Assembly (NCBI GenBank): GCA_934169575.1
Contig: CAKPOA010000009.1
Span: 1-50,259, forward strand
Direction: 5' to 3'
Source: an uncultured Clostridia bacterium
GTDB taxonomy: Bacteria > Bacillota > Clostridia > TANB77 > CAG-508
DNA: 50,259 bases
In this document: positions 24,112 to 32,500 of the stretch, in pieces
How the letters are laid out: every line of letters starts with the position of its first letter
How positions within the stretch are numbered: the stretch's first letter is position 1
Notes under the pieces: generated by a model
What the model saw: the letters and a program-made list of their open reading frames with translations, nothing else
What the model was told of the DNA's origin: nothing
The model's database searches: none
Translations under genes and position numbers: made by a program

Positions 24112-25530
24112 TTATTGGTCAGCCTTTTTAAATCTAATATATTCATCTTTATCAAAATACCAATTAGGCATAAAACTCTTTCCATTTATCCAAAATGATG
24201 CAAGTCCAGTTCCTGCCCATTTAGCTAATTTATTTATGCAAAGTTCAATATTAAATAATGGATTATCTAGTTCAATCTCACCTTTTTCCAATTTATTTTT
24301 AAAATACATTGATATAACTTGTCCACATTGTATATCTTCAATAGTATATAATTTGTTGGAATAATACAAAATATGATATACATATATTGTAAAAAATGCA
24401 TCTCTATAATATGATTCATTAATCCAAGAGTATTTTTTTATAAGCTCTATAAAAGCTGAAATAATTCCTGCCAAAACTCTTAAATTTTCTATTGGCACAC
24501 TTTCCCAATAACCTTCCATTTTTGTAGATATTATCTGAAAAAATTTACTAATTTTTTCTTTTTCCTCAAAATATGTATAACTATTTAAAGCTCTTTCAGT
24601 TAAATTCAAAAAAACTTTCCTATCATTTTCAATCTCAAATTTTTTACAATTTAATTTTCCTTCAAGTACATTATGTACAAAATCATTATTAATTTCATTT
24701 GTATTACATAAAATAAATACTTTCATATTATATCTATCAATAAGGTCATTTATTACACCTATAACAATATTATATTTTGACAAAATTTGATATTCAATAT
24801 TTGCATTCATTTCTTTAATACCATATGGAATTATTCTTTCAAAATCATCAAAAATAAATATAGAATTTTCTGGTATGTCTTTTATTTCATAATCATTTTT
24901 TAAAAGACCACTCAAAAAATCTCCAAATATTGGTATTTTATTTATTATGTCTAATATTTTTTTAGTCAATGAATTATCTTCTTTTTCAAAAATATTTTTC
25001 ATTTCACTTATTAATGTTGTTCTACTATCTATTCCAAAACAAGAAATTTTGTATATTTTTTGCTTATTATATTTATAAAATTTTTCAAAGAAATTATTAA
25101 TTGTATATGTTTTACCACTTCCCCATTCACCAGTTATTAAAAATGGTCTTTTTTCCTTTGAACTTAAATACTCATAAATTTCACCATATATTTGCATATT
25201 TTTAGTGTTTAACATATTTTTCAGTTGATTTTTTTTTAAAATCAATCGAATAAATTTGCTAATGATTATATAAAAAATATTTATAATAACACATATATAT
25301 ATTTCTATTTTACAATAATTTATCAAAAATCTATAAATCTGATCAATTTTTTGTCCAATACTTTCATTAAATATATATGAAAATATTTGGCTTGCTCCAA
25401 CATTTGTATCAATATACATATATAGAAAATATATTGTTGCATTTATTATTGATATAATATTAAACCATTTCATAATTTTTTTTAATTTTTCTAATACATT
25501 TTCTATTAACTCATCTTTTTTAATATCCAT
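24112..25530 (-). CDS. Membrane-anchored KAP-like P-loop NTPase
   Basis: 472 residues. Two predicted membrane segments (about residues 20-40 and 75-95) are followed by a P-loop NTPase domain with Walker A GEWGSGKT (134-141) and Walker B SIFIFDDFERI (about 218-228). This is the arrangement of KAP-family ATPases, in which membrane helices are inserted in or before the NTPase. Some KAP proteins are linked to phage defence; nothing here proves that. It is a single gene next to the scarred region, without an evident partner. Confidence 0.72.
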   Translation of the reverse strand: MDIKKDELIENVLEKLKKIMKWFNIISIINATIYFLYMYIDTNVGASQIFSYIFNESIGQKIDQIYRFLINYCKIEIYICVIINIFYIIISKFIRLILKKNQLKNMLNTKNMQIYGEIYEYLSSKEKRPFLITGEWGSGKTYTINNFFEKFYKYNKQKIYKISCFGIDSRTTLISEMKNIFEKEDNSLTKKILDIINKIPIFGDFLSGLLKNDYEIKDIPENSIFIFDDFERIIPYGIKEMNANIEYQILSKYNIVIGVINDLIDRYNMKVFILCNTNEINNDFVHNVLEGKLNCKKFEIENDRKVFLNLTERALNSYTYFEEKEKISKFFQIISTKMEGYWESVPIENLRVLAGIISAFIELIKKYSWINESYYRDAFFTIYVYHILYYSNKLYTIEDIQCGQVISMYFKNKLEKGEIELDNPLFNIELCINKLAKWAGTGLASFWINGKSFMPNWYFDKDEYIRFKKADQ

Positions 25531-25613
25531 TATACCCTCCTATAATAGATTTTAAACTAAAAGCTCTCATTCGTCAAGTTATTGTAAATTTTTAATATTT
25601 TTATAAAAATATT

Positions 25614-25645
25614 AAAAGCCTTGTTTTTATTTCTACAAGACTTTT
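25614..25645 (-). terminator. Terminator downstream of the amidase pseudogene
   Basis: AAAAG-CTTGT arms (25614-25624 and 25635-25645, one central mismatch) are followed on the minus strand by CTTTTAATATTTTTA. The rest of 25531-25755 shows nothing recognisable. Confidence 0.5.
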
Positions 25646-25755
25646 ATAAACTAACTCCTAAAACATTCTTATTTTTCGTAATAAGCCGAGATGTGTAATG
25701 AAAAACTTATATTACAGCTATTTTCTTATAAAAAATTAATTCCAACCATTTATAT

Positions 25756-26486
25756 TTACACAAAATAATCTATTATACCATTATATATGCCCCATGCTAA
25801 TCTATTTTGATAACTATCATTTAACAAATTTTCACGTTCTTCTGGATTAGATAAAAATCCACATTCTACGATAGTAGTTGGTATTTCAACATTTTTTATA
25901 ATATAAATATTTTCTATTTTAGATGCGTTTCTTGTATTTTCTTTTTGTACAGCCTCATTTAAATTTTCTTGAATTAATTTAGCTAGTTTTTGGCTTTCTG
26001 CACTTTTTTCATTATAAAATGTCTGCCACCCATAATATTGTTGTTGTGGTATTTTATTTAAATGAATTGAAACAAAAATATCAGCAGAACTTTCGTTTCC
26101 TATTTTAACCCTATTTTTTATATCAGATATTTTTTTCTGTTTTAATGTTTTTGCATCTATATCATATATTGCATTTTCATCTGATCTAGTTAAAATAACT
26201 GTACATCCACTCTGTTCTAATAAATTTTGTAATTTTAATGCTATTTTTAAATTTGTTTCGGCTTCAGTTGTTCCATTTTCAGCTTGTGCACCGTTCATCT
26301 GGAATACCATGACCGTGCATCAATAACAACAGTTTTCCCAGAAACAGGCAAACTAACTGTACTAACATAATTACTAGGCTCATTTTTTATACTTATACCT
26401 ATTATACCAATTAAAATTATAAAAAAAATACCAATCAAACTATTTATTATTTTTTTTCCACTTAATACAAACATAAAAAACCTCAC
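25756..26486 (-). pseudogene. N-acetylmuramoyl-L-alanine amidase broken by two frameshifts
   Basis: Amidase_3 (CwlD-like). A signal anchor and KTVVIDA read in one frame (26486-26318), the HGIPD part of the zinc motif in a second, and GGAQAENGTTEAETN... to the end (...WGIYNGIIDYF) in a third. The expected DAGHGIPDGG motif is interrupted by one extra base near 26315 and another near 26294, so two +1 shifts fall within about 25 bp. The downstream part keeps the metal-binding Glu (GTTEAE) and His (VSIHLN). The stop of the first frame is at 26295-26297. Without frameshifting no active enzyme can be made. Sequencing error is unlikely because a second copy of the region (27956-28012) carries the same two extra bases. 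Confidence 0.85.
26288..26344 (-). repeat. 57-bp direct repeat, copy inside the amidase gene
   Basis: Matches 27956-28012 at 55 of 57 positions in the same orientation. It covers the codons around the amidase zinc motif and includes both frameshifting extra bases. The ends of the inner part form an imperfect inverted repeat (GCACGGTCAT against ATGAACGGTGC). Confidence 0.9.
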
Positions 26487-26586
26487 ACATATATTTTTAT
26501 TTAATTTTATGTATAAAGTTTATTTTTATTACACTATTTAATAGAAACATTCATATATTTTCATAACAACTGTTCTATTTTTTCTG

Positions 26587-27819
26587 TTATTTTTTTATTT
26601 CATATTTTCCAGTTTGCTCATTCAAACTTAATGTTACATCAGACGATAAACATACTACAGGTCTAAATGCCATTAGTTCATTATTATAATGGTAATAACG
26701 AACTTTTCCATAATAATACACAACCATAATGGTTTCATCATTTTGTGCTGAAGGAGATGAAACCCAATATCCATAAGCTTTTTGATGTGTGCCATCTCCC
26801 GTATATAATTCATCCATATCACTTGATAAATAACTAGAAATAAGTTCTGTTATAGTTTTCCAAGTTTGTCCACCATCCCAACTTATTTGATATCCTGCAG
26901 AGCCTGTTCCTTTTGCATTATTTTTATCTGTTTCTTTATTCTCTCCTGTAACCGTATACATATGTTTTTTATTAGAATTTGAGTGTGTTTGCATATAACT
27001 ATCATACAGCATCTCTATACTTGGTCCACCAATTACATAATCTGCATACCCTTCCTCATCTTCATATATGCTCCATGCTTCTGTGTCTTGCATATAAGCA
27101 ATTGCTTTATTATTTCCATGTTTCTTAGTTGAATTTTGAATTTTACCATCTGAAAACATATCAAAAAATTTACTATTTAATTTTTTTAAACGATTTTCAT
27201 ATTTTTTATTTAGTAGTACTCTATCTAACCCGCTATATTCACTTATAATATTTACAAAATGAGCTCTATATTCTTTTCCTTTTGGACATTCTACATCTTC
27301 TTTTGTAAATTTATTTGGTACTTTATTAGTAATTGTTGTTGTTCCATCTTCATTTAATTTTCTTGCATATGGTAATGCACTATTCTTCACATACCCATCT
27401 GCTATTAAATATGTATTGTTATCATCTGCATAGAAAATTCTCCATTTCACATCTTTATCTGCTTGTATATCACCAGATTTAGCATCTTTAACTATATAGT
27501 TTGCTACTTCTTTACCATAGGTTATAGTAGAATTTTCTTTTATATATGTTGAATTTCCTATAACTTTATTATTTTCATCTTTTTTAATGTGTAATATTTC
27601 ATCTATTTTACTTATAAATTTGTCTAACTCTGATTTTTCATTTTTCAAAGATTCTTCTGTGTTAGCTTTACTCTTTACCGCTTGAGTTATTATTCCATTA
27701 TCATTTGTTAATAATATGATTACTATGCTTGTAAGAATTAAAAGTATTACAATTGTTATTACTAATGCAACCATCGTTATAGCATTTCTATTTTTTAATA
27801 CTCTATTCATATTTTTCAC
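26587..27819 (-). CDS. Prepilin-like protein with large C-terminal domain
   Basis: 410 residues. A short basic leader (MKNMNRVLKNRNA) is followed by the hydrophobic helix ITMVALVITIVILLIL, a coiled-coil-like charged stretch (about residues 45-75), and a large domain ending with YWVSSPSAQ...AFRPVVCLSSDV. This ending is shared by many clostridial proteins of this kind. Processing by a prepilin peptidase and surface location are inferred from the leader. The gene lies between the two 57-bp repeats and after a terminator, so it has its own transcript. Confidence 0.72.
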   Translation of the reverse strand: MKNMNRVLKNRNAITMVALVITIVILLILTSIVIILLTNDNGIITQAVKSKANTEESLKNEKSELDKFISKIDEILHIKKDENNKVIGNSTYIKENSTITYGKEVANYIVKDAKSGDIQADKDVKWRIFYADDNNTYLIADGYVKNSALPYARKLNEDGTTTITNKVPNKFTKEDVECPKGKEYRAHFVNIISEYSGLDRVLLNKKYENRLKKLNSKFFDMFSDGKIQNSTKKHGNNKAIAYMQDTEAWSIYEDEEGYADYVIGGPSIEMLYDSYMQTHSNSNKKHMYTVTGENKETDKNNAKGTGSAGYQISWDGGQTWKTITELISSYLSSDMDELYTGDGTHQKAYGYWVSSPSAQNDETIMVVYYYGKVRYYHYNNELMAFRPVVCLSSDVTLSLNEQTGKYEIKK

Positions 27820-27885
27820 CTCATTGTTATTTTACAGTAAAAGTATATCAAAAAAATCTATTTTTTTCAACTTAATTATAAAAAA

Positions 27886-27914
27886 AAAATAAAGTGCCTC
27901 AAACACTTTATTTT
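27886..27914 (-). terminator. Terminator upstream of the prepilin-like gene
   Basis: AAAATAAAGTG (27886-27896) pairs with CACTTTATTTT (27904-27914), followed on the minus strand by a run of nine T. It ends transcripts coming from hicAB. Confidence 0.85.
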
Positions 27915-27955
27915 ACTGCAAAAGATTATCTTTATTCGGTTAGGGTTAATTTCTA

Positions 27956-28012
27956 GCACCGCTCATCTGGAATACCATGACCGTGCATCAATAACAACAG
28001 TTCTCCCAGAAA
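27956..28012 (-). repeat. 57-bp direct repeat, orphan copy of the amidase zinc-motif region
   Basis: A copy of 26288-26344 with two base changes, lying in a non-coding gap with no amidase sequence on either side. It carries the same two extra bases that break the amidase reading frame. Six-base arms ATTTCT and AGAAAT (27949-27954 and 28008-28013) bound it. Confidence 0.9.
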
Positions 28013-28034
28013 TATGATATTTTTTCTCTATAAC

Positions 28035-28062
28035 GAAAATATCCACTATAGTGGATATTTTC
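28035..28062. repeat. 28-nt perfect palindrome downstream of hicB
   Basis: GAAAATATCCACTA and its exact complement meet at 28048/28049 with no mismatch. It may be a terminator of the hicAB transcript, although the T run that follows is short, or a protein-binding site. Confidence 0.6.
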
Positions 28063-28091
28063 ATTAATTTATAATCATTAAAATCTATGTT

Positions 28092-28439
28092 CTATTTGCT
28101 TAATTTATATATAACATATTGATTTAGTGATACATCTTCTTGTTCAGCTTCTATGCTTAATCTATGATGTAATGATTTTGGTATCCTTACCATAAATCTG
28201 CCACTAAAATTATTACTTCCACAAGGTAATGGTATTTCAAAATTATTTTCAATTTTAGTTTCTAACCAACCTTTCATCGCAACACGTAAATTTTTATATG
28301 CTTCTTCAAAAGTTTTTCCTGTACTTTGACAACCATCAAATTCTAATATTTTTGCATAATAATATTTTCCACTTTCATCATCAACTGGTTGTATAACATA
28401 ATTATATGGTAAATCCAAGTAGTTATTAATATTTTCCAT
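28092..28439 (-). CDS. hicB: HicB-like antitoxin
   Basis: 115 residues. The N-terminal HicB fold (YYYAKILEFDGCQSTGKTFE, then EEAYKNLRVAMKGWLE) is followed by a C-terminal ribbon-helix-helix DNA-binding region (GRFMVRIPKSLHHRLSIEAE). HicB neutralises the HicA mRNA interferase and represses the operon. The gene starts 14 bp after hicA with GGTGGGAGAACA upstream and looks intact. Confidence 0.88.
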   Translation of the reverse strand: MENINNYLDLPYNYVIQPVDDESGKYYYAKILEFDGCQSTGKTFEEAYKNLRVAMKGWLETKIENNFEIPLPCGSNNFSGRFMVRIPKSLHHRLSIEAEQEDVSLNQYVIYKLSK

Positions 28440-28453
28440 TGTTCTCCCACCTT

Positions 28454-28678
28454 TTAATAAATTTTTTTCAAAATATCCCTTATATATATTGCTTTTATAT
28501 CATTTTCTTTTTTTATTGTTATTGTATTTCCAACTGAATTTATAAAATGTATATATTCTGTTCCTTCTTGTTCTTTTATTTTATATCCGCTATTTTTTAA
28601 AATTTCACACACTTCTGAAAAGCTTATTTTACTCGGTTGTTTTTCCATTTTTTCTATTAAATTATTTATTCTAGATAT
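28454..28678 (-). CDS. hicA: HicA-like toxin, probably damaged
   Basis: 74 residues if translation begins at ATA 28678, or 64 if at ATG 28648. GGGAGGAAG lies at the right distance before the ATA, whose next codons (SRINNLIEK) match the usual N-terminus of this HicA group after Met. An ancestral ATG therefore appears to have become ATA. The promoter -35 element at 28748-28753 excludes a longer frame starting there. The usual catalytic Gly-Ser-His position reads Gly-Thr-Glu-Tyr, so the active-site histidine also seems lost. The HicA-type segment NTITIKKENDIKAIYIRDIL remains. It is likely inactive, with the antitoxin kept. Confidence 0.65.
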   Translation of the reverse strand: MSRINNLIEKMEKQPSKISFSEVCEILKNSGYKIKEQEGTEYIHFINSVGNTITIKKENDIKAIYIRDILKKIY

Positions 28679-28724
28679 ATTTCTTCCTCCCTTTTTGAAG
28701 AGATTTTTTAAGAATATCAAGCAT

Positions 28725-28753
28725 ATGATATCACATTTGGTACCACATGTCAA
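28725..28753 (-). promoter_or_regulatory. Promoter and likely operator of hicAB
   Basis: On the minus strand, TTGACA (28748-28753), a 17-bp spacer and TATCAT (28725-28730). The spacer contains GGTACC and the -10 overlaps GATATC. Such small palindromes are possible sites for the HicB ribbon-helix-helix domain. Confidence 0.7.
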
Positions 28754-28767
28754 TAGTTTTTAAAATT

Positions 28768-29430
28768 TTATTCTGCTCTTGCTTCAATAATTAATCTTGC
28801 AGAACTATCATCTGTACATGTTGAAAGAGTTATTTCCATTTTTCCATCAGTATCCTTGTTGTATGATTCTGTATCATTTGGAGTTGTCTCAAACATATTA
28901 TAAATAGTATATGTAACTTTGTTATTATTCAAATCTGTAATAATAATTTTGTCTCCATTAGATAGTTTTTTGTTATTAGAAAAAAAATTTCCATTTTTAT
29001 AATTGTGTCCAGCTATAACAACATTTCCTACTACATTTAAAGTTGGATTTTGAGGATAAATTGCAACAACTGATGTATTAAGTGATTTTGCACTATAATC
29101 TGATAAAACTGGATATTTTAAATTTGTTTTAGGTATTTCAATTATACCAATTACATTAAAACCTTTATATTTAGTTATAACTCCCTGAGAATTACTAGCA
29201 TCACCTGAAGATGTAATATTTCCCGCAGTATTATTTTGAGAGTCTGAAGTCCCATCTGTAGGTTTTTCTGTAGCAATTGTATTACCAAATTTATCCGCAA
29301 AATTATTTGCATCACTATTTATTTTTTTATTTTTATAAAAATTGTATCCTAAAAATGCCAATAATCCAATAACTAAAACAATAATTAAAATTAATACAAC
29401 TGTTAATATTTTACTATATCTTTTTTCCAT
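28768..29430 (-). CDS. Sortase (class D-like)
   Basis: 220 residues. An N-terminal membrane anchor (about residues 10-30) is followed by a Ser/Thr/Asn-rich linker and a sortase domain. Catalytic residues are His in VIAGHNY, Cys in TLSTCTDD and Arg in RLIIEARA. It cleaves the C-terminal sorting motif of surface proteins and joins them to the cell wall. The start at 29430 follows GGAAAGGGAAAGAT; an upstream in-frame codon lacks a ribosome site. It has its own promoter and is separated from the 1346-residue gene by a terminator. The giant proteins upstream are its probable substrates. Confidence 0.88.
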   Translation of the reverse strand: MEKRYSKILTVVLILIIVLVIGLLAFLGYNFYKNKKINSDANNFADKFGNTIATEKPTDGTSDSQNNTAGNITSSGDASNSQGVITKYKGFNVIGIIEIPKTNLKYPVLSDYSAKSLNTSVVAIYPQNPTLNVVGNVVIAGHNYKNGNFFSNNKKLSNGDKIIITDLNNNKVTYTIYNMFETTPNDTESYNKDTDGKMEITLSTCTDDSSARLIIEARAE

Positions 29431-29461
29431 ATCTTTCCCTTTCCTTCTATTTTTCAATTCT

Positions 29462-29490
29462 ATTATACACATTTATTTATTTCTTGTAAA
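29462..29490 (-). promoter_or_regulatory. Promoter of the sortase gene
   Basis: On the minus strand, TTTACA (29485-29490), a 17-bp spacer and a perfect TATAAT (29462-29467). Confidence 0.7.
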
Positions 29491-29500
29491 TAGCTTTTTA

Positions 29501-29544
29501 AAAAAAGACTGCAATTCACACAAAATATTTATGCAAATTGCAGT
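29501..29544 (-). terminator. Terminator of the 1346-residue surface protein gene
   Basis: ACTGCAATT (29508-29516) pairs with AATTGCAGT (29536-29544), followed on the minus strand by CTTTTTTT, directly after the stop codon. Confidence 0.8.
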
Positions 29545-29548
29545 AATT

Positions 29549-32500
29549 TTATAATACATATTTTTTAATTATGAATATACCTGCACCAAGTACAACTAAT
29601 ATTGCTAATCCACCACCTATATATGGCATTATATCAAGTAATAAACCTGTTGAAATACCTAGTAAAACTGAAGCATCATCAATATCATCTTCACCTGGTT
29701 TTTGATTATCTGGTGTTGAATCTCTATCTGGAACAAGTTTATCATTATAATCTTCTGAAATTTCGGCAATATTTGTCTTAATTCCTAAATTATCTGATCC
29801 ATTTATCCATCTTAATATTACTGTAACAGTAGCACTTTCACCTGGTTGCAATAACGTATTTTCTAATTTTCTAGTTGAAATTACATTATTTCCTTCATCT
29901 TTCCAATCTTCATTATCTTCTGCATAGAATTTTAATCCTTTTGGAACATAATCTGTAATTTCTTTTGCATAACCTGCAATATCTCCTTCATTTGTTATTT
30001 TTATTACATATTCAAATTTAACTATAGTAGTTTTAACTCTATATTGGTTTATATCTACTTTAGGTATTATATCTGTTTCAGCTCCTGTATTTCCAGTAGT
30101 TGTAGTTTTTGTAGTACCTTTTTCAGTTACATGAACTTTTGTTACATATTTTAATAAAGCTAAATCAAAATATTCAACACTAACATTTTCATAATCTTGA
30201 TCATCTTCACCATCATTCCATTTATCTGGTACAGAGTCAATATCATCAACAGGATTTCCATCTTCATCTGCATCTTCTGAAATTTGTGCTTTATTTGTTA
30301 TAACTGTTGTGTTTGAATTAGGGTCTTTTACTTTAAATGCAACTTTTACATCAACATAATCTGGATTATTTTCGCTTATTTCTTTACTTGAATCAAATGG
30401 TTGTAGTAAATTTGGATTTTCACTTAAATTGTTTTGTTTCATTAAAGTTTTTCCATTATCCATTGATGTATAATCTGTTACAATTTTAACTGCATTTTCT
30501 ACTTTGTCTGTTTGATTTCCATCTTTGTCATACATTTTCCATCTATATTCAGTATTTGTTTCATTTTCTGGTAAATATTCTAAATATTCTGGTATATCAT
30601 CTGTTACAGTTTCAGCATATCCTGCTATTCCGCCTTCATTAAATACTCTTATAGTATATGTTACAGTATCTCCTACAACAACTTTTACAACATCTTTTGG
30701 ATGTTCATATGTTATTTTTCCATCACTGTATTTAACTTGTGGAATTCTTGTTTTAACATCTGTTCCAGAAATATTTGTAATAAATTTTCTTAATGCTAAG
30801 TCAAAATCTTGTATTATTACTTTTTCAAAGTCATCATCATCTTCTTGACCTGGTACATAATCTTTATTTATTTCATCATCTTTATATTTTGATTCATCTT
30901 CTGGATATTTAATATTATCAGCATCAGAATCTATATCTGTTCCATCTGGTAAATCATTTCCATCTTTATCTTTATATAAAGATATTTCTGCAATATTTGT
31001 AATTGCTTTTTTAACAATTGCTTTATTATTTATTTTACAAATAATTTGAACATCTGCATAACTTAATCCAGAACCTTTTCCATCATCATTTGCTTTATCA
31101 AAAGCTTTTAAAACAGTTGATGCAATTTGTGCATCTGGTTTTGTTGTAACTTTTCTTGTTGTAGCATCATAATTCCAAATTGAATTTACTTTGCTTATAT
31201 TTTCGTCTGTTGAATCTACAAAATCAAGATATTCTGGTAAATAATCTGTTATCTCACCTGCAATACCGTCAATTTGACCTTCATTATATACTCTTATTGT
31301 ATATAATACATAATCGCCTATTTTAACAGATATCGGTTTTTTAGAATGATTATATGTTGCAGTTGTAATTAAACTTCCATTTACTTCTGTATATAACTTT
31401 GATGTATCAACTTGTGGTTCTCTATTATATGTTTTTGATTTTTCACTAGTAAAATCTCCATCTGGACTAACTACTGTAATAAATTTTCTTAATGCTAAAT
31501 CAAATCTTTCTGGTAATACTACAATTGTTTCAAAATCATCATCATCTTCTTCACCCTCATAATATTTTTCATTATTTGTATCTTCATATATTGATGGGTT
31601 TGATTTATTTCCTTTATATTTATTTGCATCTTCATTATTTAATTCATCTGCGTTTTCGTTTGGTGATTTACTTGGACTTGATTCAGTTCCATTTCTATCT
31701 TGTTCAATTTTATTTCCATCTTTATCATATTCTTCTGCTATATATGCAATATTTGTTAAATAATGTTTTGTATTTCCGTTTTTTTCTGCAACTTGAGTTA
31801 CTTCACATTCAACTTCTATAACATCTTTATCTAATGTTGTACCATTAAATGCTGATAAATTAGTTCCATTTCCTGTAATTTGGAATGTTATTTTATTTGT
31901 TGTTGAATCATATGTTACATTATATTTGTTTCCTTTTTGTGATGTTATTGTTGAACTCATACTATCCGACATTTTTAAACCTGTTGGTAATTGGTCAATA
32001 ATTTTTGATGCATATCCATCAATATCACCTTCATTAAAAATGCTTATACTATATGTTACTTTTGTACCTGTTGTTACAACTACAGGATCTTTTCTATGTT
32101 TATATGTTGCAGTATCTGGTATAGTTCTAAGATCAATATTCATTTTTCTTGTTGCATCTAAACCAGTTTCATTTATAATTCCTGTTGTTTCACCATTTAT
32201 TTTTATAATTTGTTTTCTTAATGCTAAATCAAATTCACCTTTTAGTGATGCTGTTAAAACACCTTTTACTGGTTTTGTTTCTTTTTTAACTTCTACTATT
32301 GGTTGTTCAACACCTGCAGCATCCATCCATAAAGTTTTTGTTGTTGCTGTACTTGTTCCTGATACAGAAATCTGTACACTTTTTTGAATTTCTGTTTTTG
32401 GTATTGTTATATAAAATTCTTCTCCTGAAGTTATTGTTGTTATTGTTTTATCTGATTTATTTTTCAAACTTATTTTATTAGAATCAATTGTTGTTCCATA

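Noticed and set aside
25531..25755. tRNA or structured RNA between the KAP-like gene and the amidase remnant
   Set aside because: No cloverleaf or TTCGANNCC-type T arm could be found; only one terminator-like hairpin stands out.
26288..28012. 57-bp repeats as integron attC sites
   Set aside because: The expected RYYYAAC/GTTRRRY core pairs are absent and no integrase is present; only the imperfect inverted arms are similar.
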